From positions 1 through 64,000 of the forward strand of contig JAFAZI010000197.1 of assembly GCA_019239875.1 (NCBI GenBank): a stretch of 64,000 nt of DNA. Direction: 5' to 3'. The stretch's first letter is position 1. Each line of letters starts with the position of its first letter. The notes below the pieces were generated by a model. That model saw nothing but the letters and a program-made list of their open reading frames with translations. It was not told where the DNA came from and made no database searches. The DNA comes from Frankiaceae bacterium (GTDB lineage Bacteria > Actinomycetota > Actinomycetes > JAFAQI01). Positions 49,369 through 58,687 of this stretch are shown piece by piece. Made by a program: the position numbers and the translations under genes.

Positions 49369-51429
49369 TCAGGTGGCGTGGCGCCGGTTCGCGCGGCGGT
49401 AGCCGATGATCAGCGCCAGCACCAGCGCCTCGGCCAGGGATGCCGACCCGGTCCGGCCGACCATCCGCCACCAGTCGGTCGGCCCGGCAGATGCGCCCAT
49501 CGGGTCAGCCGAGTCCATCCCGTCCATCGCCATCGGCGTGGCGACCCGATGGTGCGTGCCGGCCAGGTAGTAACCGGCCGGAAGGGCGTGGTGGCCTCGC
49601 TTGACGACCGCGAACTGCGCCATCATCCCGTCGTCCTCATGGTTCAGCATGTGGCAATGGATCATGAAGACACCGGTGTAGTCGGTGAACTTCGCGGCGA
49701 CCTTCACGGTCTGGCCGGGATCCACCCGCCAGGTGTCCTCGATGCCACGCAGGTACGGCGGCGGCTTCTTGCCGTTGTACTCGACCGTGCGCCAGGTCTC
49801 CTCGTGGATGTGGATGAAGTGCGTGATCGGGCTGACGTTCTTCAGCTTCCAGGTCTGTGTGGACCCGAGCGGCACCGTGTAGTCCACCCGATTGGGGTCG
49901 AACGGCTTGCCGTTCACCGACCAGTAGGTGCCGTCGGTCTCGTTGCCGCGGAGGCCGAACTTCCACACCTTCGCGACCTTCTTCGGCGCTTTCAGCTTCG
50001 GCGCCGGCTCGATCGCAGCCGGGATCCGCGACGTGTCCTTCGCGGCGTGTGTCACGCGGAACTGCATGATCTCGGCGTTCGGGGTGCCGAGGCCACTCGG
50101 TGCGGAGCCCTTGGTCGGGATCGAGTCGAGCACGATCTTCTTGTGCAGCTCGCCGTGGAAGTCGACGATCACATCGGCGCGCTGCGCCGGACCGAGGATG
50201 ATGTCCTGGCGGATCACCGGCTTCGGCAACAGCCCGTTCCCCGTGCCGATCTGTACGAACGGCCGGCCGTCGGACAGCGCAAAGTCATATGACGTGTAGT
50301 CCGACCCGTTGAGCAGCCGCAGCCGGTACCGATGGGCAGCGACCTTCTGGTACGGCGCATAGCGGCCGTCGACCAGGATGTGCGTGCCGACCGTCGCGTC
50401 GTTCGGCGGCGCCATCGGTCCGGTGATCGGACCCATCGCCGGCGGCGGGAACGGGTCGGTGAGCTGGTTGTTGTCGTTGAAGCTGCGGTCCGCGATGAGC
50501 AGCGGTACGTCGTACTTTCCCGTTGGGAGGCGCAGCTTGGGCGTCCGCTTGTCGTGCGTGATGAACATGCCCTGCAACCCCTCCCAGTTGTTCTTGGCGG
50601 TCCGGGACATGCGGTGGTCGTGGTAGTACTCGAACGCCGCTCGCTCCGGCTTTCCGGCCTCGCGCAGCGGGTAGTTGTAGGTGTGCGACTTCCCGTGCTT
50701 GATCAGGTGGGTGGTGGGCTGGCCGTCAGCGGCAGCCGAATGGTGATCGCCGTGGAAGTGGGTCGAGATCGATCCGGCGGCGTCGGGCAGGTCGTTGATG
50801 AAGGTGACCTTGGTGTCCTTGCCGGCCGGACGCTTGATCGTCGGGCCGGGATAGCTGCCGCCGTAGGTCCACATGTAGGTGCGCTGCCCGGTCGGCAGCA
50901 CCCGCACCGGTGTCTGCTTGGCGTGCAGCGTGATGTGCGCCTTGGTCTTGACCGGGGGAATGAGCAGGGGCTGGTCGAAGCTCTGCGGCGTGGGGTGGAC
51001 CCCGCCGCCCTTGCCCTCGACGATCAACTTCCCCTGCATGTTCGGGTGGAAGCTGCAGAAGAAGTCGTACCGGCCTGGCGCCAGGTCGCTCGCGGCCGGG
51101 ATCGAGGTCGTGGAGCCGGGCGACACGAGGACGCTGAACAGCGGGTCGCCGTGGGAGTCGTGCGCGACGGAGGTCACCGTGTGGTCGATGGAGTCCAGGT
51201 TGGTGGCGCTTAAGGCGCCGCCCTTGGAGATGGTGACGACGCGGGTGGCGTAGCCGTGGGTCTGCGCGTTGTGGGGGATGACGATCGTCGCCGAGGTCTG
51301 GCGCAACGCCTGCGGCGTGTGCCCGAGCGACATCCCCTCCGCCGCGGACGCGGACGGTACGACGCCGTACCCGACCGCCGCCGCGATCGCTACGCTCAAC
51401 GCCGCAGCATGCCCCCGTGCAATTCGCAT
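49369..51429 (-). CDS. secreted multicopper oxidase with N-terminal plastocyanin-like domain and C-terminal TM anchor
   Basis: RYDFFCSFHPNMQGKLIVEG (type 1 Cu N-terminal domain); STHFHGDHHSA, YYHDHRM, THFIHIHEETW, FMIHCHMLNHEDDGMM; C-terminal hydrophobic + RRANRR. Confidence 0.92.
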   Translation of the reverse strand: MRIARGHAAALSVAIAAAVGYGVVPSASAAEGMSLGHTPQALRQTSATIVIPHNAQTHGYATRVVTISKGGALSATNLDSIDHTVTSVAHDSHGDPLFSVLVSPGSTTSIPAASDLAPGRYDFFCSFHPNMQGKLIVEGKGGGVHPTPQSFDQPLLIPPVKTKAHITLHAKQTPVRVLPTGQRTYMWTYGGSYPGPTIKRPAGKDTKVTFINDLPDAAGSISTHFHGDHHSAAADGQPTTHLIKHGKSHTYNYPLREAGKPERAAFEYYHDHRMSRTAKNNWEGLQGMFITHDKRTPKLRLPTGKYDVPLLIADRSFNDNNQLTDPFPPPAMGPITGPMAPPNDATVGTHILVDGRYAPYQKVAAHRYRLRLLNGSDYTSYDFALSDGRPFVQIGTGNGLLPKPVIRQDIILGPAQRADVIVDFHGELHKKIVLDSIPTKGSAPSGLGTPNAEIMQFRVTHAAKDTSRIPAAIEPAPKLKAPKKVAKVWKFGLRGNETDGTYWSVNGKPFDPNRVDYTVPLGSTQTWKLKNVSPITHFIHIHEETWRTVEYNGKKPPPYLRGIEDTWRVDPGQTVKVAAKFTDYTGVFMIHCHMLNHEDDGMMAQFAVVKRGHHALPAGYYLAGTHHRVATPMAMDGMDSADPMGASAGPTDWWRMVGRTGSASLAEALVLALIIGYRRANRRHAT

Positions 51430-51573
51430 CTGTGAAGTTTCGCATCTCGCCCGCACGCTCGTGGCGGTTTAGCGAGGCGGCCTACTGGCTATGGCAATGA
51501 CACAGGGGTGGGCTTAAAGTGCGCGCGTCAACGTATGACCATTCGCGGCGGTCAAAATTCATGAGGAGGCTGC

Positions 51574-52491
51574 ATGTCAGGAAGAACCCGGATGTCGGTG
51601 GGAGTCGCGGTCGCGGCTACCACCTCGCTCGCGCTTGTGGGGGTGAGCGCTGGCTCAGCGATCAGCGCCCCGCACGCGACCAAGACCATCGCGGCGACAC
51701 CCAAGCTCAAGGTGAAGGTGTCCAAGCACAAGTTCAAGGTGCACGGGCCGAGCGCCTTCCAGCCCGGCACGGTCGCGCTGACCGGTATCGGCAAGGGCGG
51801 CAACGGTGCGTTCGAGATCGTCCGGCTGAAGCACGGCTACACGTACCACCAGCTGCGTCAGGACATCAAGACCTTCGGTGCCAGCTACGGCCCGAAGGGC
51901 CCGTCGAAGTCAGGGCTCAAAGCGTTTCACCGCGCGTTGGCAAACTCGACTGAGTACGGCGGCCTGGCACCGTCTCAGGGCCAGAAGCTGCGTGGCTCGG
52001 TGAAGTTGAACAAGGCGGGCACCTACTACCTGTTCAACGACAGCACCAACACTCCCAAGCCGCACCCGGTGATCCTCACGGTGTCCGGGCCAAAGGCGCA
52101 CCGTGCACCGGTCGCGACCTCCGCCACGGTGAAGGCGACCAAGAAGGCACGCTGGCATGGCGACAAGACGCTGCCGGCCAAGGGCACGATCAAGTTCAAG
52201 AACATCTCCAAGGGCATGCACAAGTCGCCGCACTTCGTGGACCTGGAGCGAGTGAAGCCGGGCACGACCCGCAAGGACGTCCTCGACTTCTTCGCCAACG
52301 GTCACGGCCGGCCGCCGTTCGCGGTCCCCGGTCCGTCGGTGGACTCCGACATCGTCGGCCCGCATCAGTCGATGACGCTGCGCTACAAGCTGCACCGCGG
52401 CTCGTACGCACTGATGTGCTTCTTCCCGGACCCGATGACGGGCATCCCCCACGCCTTCATGGGCATGGTGAGGATCGTCAACCTCAAGTAG
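51574..52491 (+). CDS. secreted cupredoxin-like protein
   Basis: Signal peptide; SPHFVDLE ... ALMCFFPDPMTGIPHAFMGMVRIV consistent with His-Cys-His-Met copper site. Confidence 0.75.
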   Translation: MSGRTRMSVGVAVAATTSLALVGVSAGSAISAPHATKTIAATPKLKVKVSKHKFKVHGPSAFQPGTVALTGIGKGGNGAFEIVRLKHGYTYHQLRQDIKTFGASYGPKGPSKSGLKAFHRALANSTEYGGLAPSQGQKLRGSVKLNKAGTYYLFNDSTNTPKPHPVILTVSGPKAHRAPVATSATVKATKKARWHGDKTLPAKGTIKFKNISKGMHKSPHFVDLERVKPGTTRKDVLDFFANGHGRPPFAVPGPSVDSDIVGPHQSMTLRYKLHRGSYALMCFFPDPMTGIPHAFMGMVRIVNLK

Positions 52492-52518
52492 TTCTGCAGT
52501 AGTACGTGGCGGTCGCCG

Positions 52519-53427
52519 TCACGCGGTCCTCGGCCTCGTCGCCGATCGACTCGCGTGGCGGCGATTGTCGTTCCACGAGACGTCAGAGAGACCGAGCACG
52601 GCGAATGCCATCAGCACGATGAGCGGACCGGTGTTCGGATCGGTCGACTGGCCCGTGGTCAGGTCGCCGAGCCCTTGGACCAGCACCCAGGCTGCAACGC
52701 CGACGCCGATTCCGGTGTAGGCCGATGCGATGCGGGCCCGGCCGGGGATCGTCGCCCAGAGCGCGATGAGGACCTCGACGGCGATGATCGCCGCAACCAC
52801 GAGGTCGGAGATGTGGTGCCGCGCGAGGGTGTTGTCGAGGTGCCGGATCCAGCCCATCGCCTCCATGCCGCCATCCTCGAAGGCCGCCGCCAGGGCGTCG
52901 CCCGAGTTGTTGCCGGCTGCCAGCTGCATCCCCGCACCCATCACCCACAGGGCGCACCAGGCTGGTAGGGCGAGCAGCGACGGCCGCACATCCGACGCCC
53001 CGGTGCGGTCGGGCCACGCCGTCACCGCCACCACGGCATACAGCAGCGCGGCTCCCGGCGCTCCGCTCAGCAGCGTCTCGCCGGTCGTGAGCCCGCCGAT
53101 GCCCTCGCCCAGCCACCACACGAGCAGCCCCCACGCGACGGATCCGAGCAACGCGACGCGCACGGTACGACGCCAGAGCAACGCCGTGCCGAGGGCGAGC
53201 TGGAATGCTGCAAAGCCGGCGTTCGTGAGCACCGGATGCGTGATGATGATGTCCGCGGCCCAGTGGGCGGGATGTGCAACCCACCACGGCGTGCCGGTGG
53301 CCGCCTCGCCGAGGATGACCTCGCGACCGAAGGACTTCGTGAACATGTACCGCTGACATTGCAGCGCGCCATCGACGATCCAGAGCGCGGCCAGGCCGAG
53401 CTGCAGGTGTCGACGGGTGACGTGCAT
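52519..53427 (-). CDS. multi-TM membrane protein of unknown function
   Basis: MHVTRRHLQLGLAALWIVDGALQCQRYMFTKSFGREVI...; several hydrophobic segments. Confidence 0.75.
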   Translation of the reverse strand: MHVTRRHLQLGLAALWIVDGALQCQRYMFTKSFGREVILGEAATGTPWWVAHPAHWAADIIITHPVLTNAGFAAFQLALGTALLWRRTVRVALLGSVAWGLLVWWLGEGIGGLTTGETLLSGAPGAALLYAVVAVTAWPDRTGASDVRPSLLALPAWCALWVMGAGMQLAAGNNSGDALAAAFEDGGMEAMGWIRHLDNTLARHHISDLVVAAIIAVEVLIALWATIPGRARIASAYTGIGVGVAAWVLVQGLGDLTTGQSTDPNTGPLIVLMAFAVLGLSDVSWNDNRRHASRSATRPRTA

Positions 53428-53465
53428 CGCGTCGATTGTCGTGCCCGTAGCCGTCCGTCGGCTAA

Positions 53466-54482
53466 CTACCCCTTGTGCGTGGAGCGGCCGCGGTCGCCGT
53501 ACGGGTCATCACGTTCTGCCACCGCCTGCCGAAACCCGACCGTCGCCGCCCGCTGCTGGAAGGCATAGCCCTCGCGGGTGTGTCGGGCGACGCCGTCGAA
53601 CACCGTGCTCACCATCATGCTGTTCGCGACCCCTTGGTTGAGCAGGACGCTGTTCATGGCGAGCTTCGCCATCATCAGCTGGTTGGTCGGCATCCGCGCG
53701 ATGCGCTCGAGCAGGTTCTCGGTCCGTGCCTCGAGGTTCTCGGCCGCCGGCGCCTCGACCACGAGGCCCCACTCGGCCGCCTCGGCGCCGGAGATCGTGT
53801 CGCCCGTGAACAGCAGTCGCTTCGCCCGCTGGTCACCGAGTCGGTGGGCCCACATGCCTGCGGCGGGGATGCCCCACACTCTGGTCGGCGGATACCCGAT
53901 CTTCGTATCCGATGCAGCGATGATCTGGTCGGCGAACAGCGCGATGTCGGTCCCACCCGCAACGCAGAACCCGTGCAGCTTCGCGACGGTTGGCTTGTTG
54001 GCATGCAGCAGGCAGGCGAAGCCGCGGTTGAACCGGCTCATCAGCGCGTAGTCCAGCATCGGGTCCCAGGTACGCCGCGGATCGTGGTTGCGGGCCTGGA
54101 CGGCCGGGTCGAGCGCCGTGCCTCGCCGGTCGACCTTCACGTCCGACTCGTCCATGCCGTGCTCGGCGAAGACCGAGAGGTCGTAGCCGCCGCAGAATCC
54201 CTTGCCGCGCCCGGCGACGACCATCACGTGCACGCGAGGGTCAAGGTCGGCGCGCTCGACCGCGTCGGCGAGCTCGACGGGAGTGTCGAGGGTGATCGCG
54301 TTGCCCTGCTCAGGGCGGTTGAAGGTGATCCGCGCGATCCGGCCGTCGACCTCGTATGTCAGGGTCCGGTACTCGCGATCGTCAGGGGGCGCTGGTCGAC
54401 CGTCGAAGGGGGCGCCGGGTCCCTCGGTCCAGCCGTCGTACCAACCAGCCGGCCGATCGCCGCCGTGGTCCTGCTCAGTCAT
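53466..54482 (-). CDS. enoyl-CoA hydratase/isomerase family protein
   Basis: RIARITFNRPEQGNAITLDTPVELADAVERADLD...VVAGRGKGFCGGYDLSVFAEHG...HGFCVAGGTDIALFADQIIA. Confidence 0.93.
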   Translation of the reverse strand: MTEQDHGGDRPAGWYDGWTEGPGAPFDGRPAPPDDREYRTLTYEVDGRIARITFNRPEQGNAITLDTPVELADAVERADLDPRVHVMVVAGRGKGFCGGYDLSVFAEHGMDESDVKVDRRGTALDPAVQARNHDPRRTWDPMLDYALMSRFNRGFACLLHANKPTVAKLHGFCVAGGTDIALFADQIIAASDTKIGYPPTRVWGIPAAGMWAHRLGDQRAKRLLFTGDTISGAEAAEWGLVVEAPAAENLEARTENLLERIARMPTNQLMMAKLAMNSVLLNQGVANSMMVSTVFDGVARHTREGYAFQQRAATVGFRQAVAERDDPYGDRGRSTHKG

Positions 54483-54529
54483 CACCGCTCCTGTCCATGG
54501 GCTCGGAGTGGTTCTATCGCGTGGCGGTC

Positions 54530-55711
54530 TCAGCCGCAGGCGACCGGTCCGCCCTTGCTCGCGGGCACCAGCTTCTTCGGGATCGCCACGCGACTCCATT
54601 CCCCGTGCCGGAACCGCTCCGCGATCGAGTGGAACGGCGACTGGCAGCTGCCCTTCTTGGCGTAGTCCCCGCCGGCGAGCACGAGCTTTCTCGAGGCGGC
54701 GACGTCATTGAGCGCGGTGTACTTGGGCACCGAGATCGGGCGGACGGCGGTACCGGACTTGCCGTGCAGGACCGCGGCGATCGCCACGGCCTCGCCGACA
54801 CCGACCAACGAGGTCCGGCCGACGGCGTAGGCATGTGATCCGGACGCGCCGATGCCCAAGAACATGCCCGGTGTCGCGCCGTCGAGGTGCTTGAGCTTGA
54901 TGGACTTCCACGTCGACCCGGCGAGCCGCAGCACGACCGGCGTCGCCGTGGTGCCGTTGCGGTAGCCGGCAACCCAGGTGTGGGTCGGGGTCGTCGCGAC
55001 TGACTCGGCGACGACCTCGGTCGGCAGCCGGACCTCGGCCCACTTGGAGCCATTCCAGTGCTGAACGGTCGACGTGTTCCCCTGCTCGGCGATCCACGTG
55101 TTCTTGGGACCCGAGGTGGCGATGGACGCGGCGCCGAATTCGGCCGCTGATGACTGCGGCAGCTTCGTGTCTTTCCACTTGTGGCCGTTCCACCGGAACG
55201 CGACGTTCGGCGTGAAGTCCCCGGGTGACCCGACCAGCCACGCGTTGCGCTTGCTCGAGGCTGCGATGTCGATCAGCCGGCCGTGTGTGAACCCAGGCAC
55301 CGGCATCCGACGGAAGACGCCGGACTTCCAACGAGCGAGTAGCGGGTGGTACGTCGTCGTTGTCGTGTCGTACGTGTCGCCGGCGACCCACGCTGTCGTG
55401 GCGGTCGCGCCCGCGATGCCGTTGAGATAGACGCCGGTCTTCGGGACGCCTGTGATGCGTTCCTTGGACCAGGTGCCGTGGTGGTAGCGCCGGATGACGT
55501 CGCCGACGCTCGAGCTGCCGGGCCGGTAGTTGAAGGCCAGGGCCCACGCATCCGTCGACTTCGGCGTGACCGACAGCTGGTAGATCTCGGAGTTCAGGCC
55601 GCGGCCGGCTTTGTCCGGTCCGGCAGCCGCGTGGCCGGTGGGTTCAATCGACAACGCCGTTAGTGGGAGCGCGAGGAGCAGCGACACCGTGGCGGTTCGC
55701 AGTCGCGCCAT
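54530..55711 (-). CDS. secreted beta-propeller-like protein of unknown function
   Basis: Signal peptide MARLRTATVSLLLALPLTALSIEPTGHAA; repeated (W)V(A/G)G....(T/G) blades. Confidence 0.7.
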   Translation of the reverse strand: MARLRTATVSLLLALPLTALSIEPTGHAAAGPDKAGRGLNSEIYQLSVTPKSTDAWALAFNYRPGSSSVGDVIRRYHHGTWSKERITGVPKTGVYLNGIAGATATTAWVAGDTYDTTTTTYHPLLARWKSGVFRRMPVPGFTHGRLIDIAASSKRNAWLVGSPGDFTPNVAFRWNGHKWKDTKLPQSSAAEFGAASIATSGPKNTWIAEQGNTSTVQHWNGSKWAEVRLPTEVVAESVATTPTHTWVAGYRNGTTATPVVLRLAGSTWKSIKLKHLDGATPGMFLGIGASGSHAYAVGRTSLVGVGEAVAIAAVLHGKSGTAVRPISVPKYTALNDVAASRKLVLAGGDYAKKGSCQSPFHSIAERFRHGEWSRVAIPKKLVPASKGGPVACG

Positions 55712-55715
55712 GGCG

Positions 55716-56174
55716 TCAGTAGACCACTTCGAAGCGATCGATGAACTCGGCCTGCGCGGCGATGAGCTTCCGCCTCGCGGTCGCGAGATCCACCCACGCC
55801 GCCCGGTCGATCTCGGGGAACTCCTGCAGCCGCCCCCACCCTCGTGGCCACTCGATCTCGAAGGTGTTGCTCACGACTGCGCCGGCGTCCAGGTCGCCCT
55901 CGAGTGCCCACGCAGTGACCACCTTGCCGTTCGATTGCGTGATCTCGCCGAGGCTGATCGGGTCGCCCTCGGGAGGCGGCTGCCCGAGCTCTTCCGCGAA
56001 CTCGCGCCGCGCGCAGGCGAGCGGTTCCTCGCTGTCGTCGTACTCGCCTTTGGGGATCGACCAGGCGCGGTCGTCCTTGCGTGCCCAGAACGGGCCACCC
56101 ATGTGGGCGATCAGCACCTCAGGGCCGGACTCGGTACGGCGAAACACCAGTAGTCCCGCACTCCGCCGCGTCAC
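55716..56174 (-). CDS. NUDIX hydrolase
   Basis: GEYDDSEEPLACARREFAEELG Nudix box. Confidence 0.92.
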   Translation of the reverse strand: MTRRSAGLLVFRRTESGPEVLIAHMGGPFWARKDDRAWSIPKGEYDDSEEPLACARREFAEELGQPPPEGDPISLGEITQSNGKVVTAWALEGDLDAGAVVSNTFEIEWPRGWGRLQEFPEIDRAAWVDLATARRKLIAAQAEFIDRFEVVY

Positions 56175-56207
56175 ACGCCCATTCTCCGGGCGCTCGTGAA
56201 GCGGCGG

Positions 56208-57308
56208 TCAACCCAGGGGCAGGGTGAACCGGAAGCTGGAGCCGCCATCGATGCGGGGCTCGTACCAGGCTGCTCCACCTTGTGCCGTAGCCAGCTCGCG
56301 GACGACGTAGAGACCGAGTCCAGTTCCGGAGGCGCGTGATCCCGTCGCACGTGCGTACTGCTCGAACAGCTGCGGCCTGAAGGAGTCGGGTACTCCCGGC
56401 CCGCGGTCGTCGACCCGCACGAGTGCGCGGCCCTCAGCGACCGATGCCGTGATCGACACCGGCGCCGCGCCGTACTTCATCGCGTTGGACACGAGGTTCG
56501 TCAGCATCTGCTGTACCCGCACCGGGTCCGCCACGACCTGGAGCTCGCCGGGGGCGTCGACCGTGATGTCTGTCTGGTCTGCGACCGCGCGAGCGGCCGC
56601 TCGCAGAGCGGGGGTGAGGTCCATCGGCTCCGGCTGCGCGGAGAGGCCGCCGCGCTGTGCCTGGGCGGACGTGAGGAGATCCGCCGTGACCCTGTCGAGC
56701 ACGCGGGTCTGCCGGACGATCGCGTCCAGCAGCTCGTCCATCCGGGCGGCGTCGAGCTTGTCGCGCCGCTGCATCAAGGTCTGCGACAGGCCGATCAGCA
56801 CGGTCGACGGTGTACGCAGCTCATGTGCGGCCGTCGCCACGGCAGCTCGAAGCGCCTCGATCTCCTCGTGCTCACCGGCCTGCTGATGCGGGATCCGTGG
56901 GGCGGCGACGGCGGGGGGCGCACCGATGCCGAGGATGTCATCGAGCATCGCCACGACGTCGTCGGGCTGAGTGCCCTTCTGGAGGTAGCCGTCTGCCCCT
57001 CGGCTGACCGCCTGCTCGGCCATCCGGTCCGCCTCGAAGCCGGACAGCACGACGACCTTGGTCGTCGGCGCCGCGCTTCGGATCCCTGGCAGCGCTTCGA
57101 GCCCGTCCATCACCGGCATCGCCAGGTCGAGCAGGACCAGGTCGGGCTGCCACTCACTCACGACCTTGATGCCCGCCGCGCCATCGCCTGCCTCGCCGAC
57201 CACCGTGTAGCGGTCGGAGAGCTCCAGCACCATGCGCAACAACAGGCGGAGGTCGGGGGTGTCGTCGATGACGACGACCGTCGCCAACCGGGAGGAGACG
57301 GTGATCAT
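56208..57308 (-). CDS. REC-HisKA-HATPase response-regulator/histidine kinase
   Basis: VVVIDDTPDLRLLLRMVLEL...LVLLDLAMPVMDG; VATAAHELRTPSTVLIGLSQTL; LTNLVSNAMKYG; GTGLGLYVVREL; ATGA overlap with 57305-57889 gene. Confidence 0.92.
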   Translation of the reverse strand: MITVSSRLATVVVIDDTPDLRLLLRMVLELSDRYTVVGEAGDGAAGIKVVSEWQPDLVLLDLAMPVMDGLEALPGIRSAAPTTKVVVLSGFEADRMAEQAVSRGADGYLQKGTQPDDVVAMLDDILGIGAPPAVAAPRIPHQQAGEHEEIEALRAAVATAAHELRTPSTVLIGLSQTLMQRRDKLDAARMDELLDAIVRQTRVLDRVTADLLTSAQAQRGGLSAQPEPMDLTPALRAAARAVADQTDITVDAPGELQVVADPVRVQQMLTNLVSNAMKYGAAPVSITASVAEGRALVRVDDRGPGVPDSFRPQLFEQYARATGSRASGTGLGLYVVRELATAQGGAAWYEPRIDGGSSFRFTLPLG

Positions 57309-57889
57309 GTAGCGGCCTCGTCCAGCGCAGCCGGTTTCGAGCGCAGCATGCCGGTCCCCAATCGCTCCGGGTGCGTCCCCAGCAGGTCAGTGATCATGTG
57401 GCTGGCGGATCCGATGGCTGTCTCGAGTGCCGCTGTCGCCTTCGCTCGATCGTCGAGGTCGAGCGCCAGCTTCGCGACGACCAGACCCTGTAGCACGTTG
57501 TCGTTGAGCTCCAACGCCTGCGCCTCTCGCTGTCGCATGTCTTCGAAGAGCTGCGCGCCGCGCATGAGGGGCCCGTAGGTCCGCCGCAACGTCCAGTAGT
57601 AGATGCCGACCGCCGCGCTGATGACGTCCCACGTGGCCATCTGCCAGTCGTACGACGCACGCATCGCCAGCCCCTGTGGCTTCTCGACGCCGAGGCCCGG
57701 CAGCAGCATGTGCACGGTGTGCCCGCCGTGATGCACGGCGCAGGTGAAGAAGATCGCAGCCGTCGCGGCGCCCAGTGCGTTGGTCCGGAGCTGACGGCTC
57801 TCGATGAGCGGCTTGACGATCGCGTACGCGATCGCGAGATACGCGAGCGCGACGAGGGCGTTCGCGACGAGTCCGATGTGCCACCACAT
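57305..57889 (-). CDS. multi-TM protein with C-terminal HisKA_3-like helix in which the phospho-acceptor His appears to be Asn
   Basis: TM region with FFTCAVHHGGHTVHMLLPG; C-terminal REAQALELNDNVLQGLVVAKLALDLDDRAKATAALETAIGSASHMITDLLG. Confidence 0.7.
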   Translation of the reverse strand: MWWHIGLVANALVALAYLAIAYAIVKPLIESRQLRTNALGAATAAIFFTCAVHHGGHTVHMLLPGLGVEKPQGLAMRASYDWQMATWDVISAAVGIYYWTLRRTYGPLMRGAQLFEDMRQREAQALELNDNVLQGLVVAKLALDLDDRAKATAALETAIGSASHMITDLLGTHPERLGTGMLRSKPAALDEAAT

Positions 57890-58554
57890 CAGGCGCTCCT
57901 TCCGCTGAGTCCGATAGTCAGGCGCTCCACGACACCGGTGCAGCGGAGCAGGCCGACCACGGTTGCGACTTCCGCGATGCTGGCGAGGAGATCGGGCGCA
58001 CCGACGGGCTCGACCTCGGCGAGACCGAACGGCAGGCCGACGGTGCGCGTGACGACCCAGAGCGTCACGGTTGTGAGGCTGGTGAGGATCCCCGCTGCGA
58101 ACAGCCCGCTGCTCGGTCGTCGTACGGCGAGCACGGACCACACGACCTGCCAGGTGGACAGTGCGAGGAAAAAGATCCCGAAGCGAAACGCCTCATGAAA
58201 ATGGGCCGGGCAGACGGCGGCATGCACGCCAGCGGCGGCGAGGCTCCCCATGATCGCGACGACGAGCGCCGGCCGCGCGCGGTCGGTGACGTGGTGTCGA
58301 TGATCGTGTCCGGCGGCTCGGAGCTCCGCGAGCCGCACCAGGTTGCCGGTAGCGGCCGCGAACCTCAGCTCGGCGAGTGCAGCGCGGCGGCGGCGCATCG
58401 CCAGCGGCGAGAGCATGGCAAGGACGGTCGCTGCACCACCGATGACCAGCCCGGCATGTGCAACGTGCACGACGGCCGTCACCGACGAAGCTGCCGCAGC
58501 CAAGCTCGCAGGATCGGTGCCCACCAACTCACTGTGCCTGACAATTGCCGGCAT
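57889..58554 (-). CDS. multi-TM His-containing membrane protein
   Basis: MPAIVRHSELVGTDPASLAAAASSVTAVVHVAHAGLVIGGAATVLAML...GVHAAVCPAHFHEAFRFGIFFLALSTWQVVWS...; TGATG overlap with next gene. Confidence 0.72.
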   Translation of the reverse strand: MPAIVRHSELVGTDPASLAAAASSVTAVVHVAHAGLVIGGAATVLAMLSPLAMRRRRAALAELRFAAATGNLVRLAELRAAGHDHRHHVTDRARPALVVAIMGSLAAAGVHAAVCPAHFHEAFRFGIFFLALSTWQVVWSVLAVRRPSSGLFAAGILTSLTTVTLWVVTRTVGLPFGLAEVEPVGAPDLLASIAEVATVVGLLRCTGVVERLTIGLSGRSA

Positions 58555-58687
58555 CGGATGGCGATCGTCGAAGTAACCCGAATGGCGGAGGCGGAAGGCC
58601 CGGGTATGCCCAACTATGGCCGACGGTTCGCAACCCGCCTGTTGCAAAGGCGGTCTCGCCGTCATGATGGGTCGCGGGAGGTTGTCG

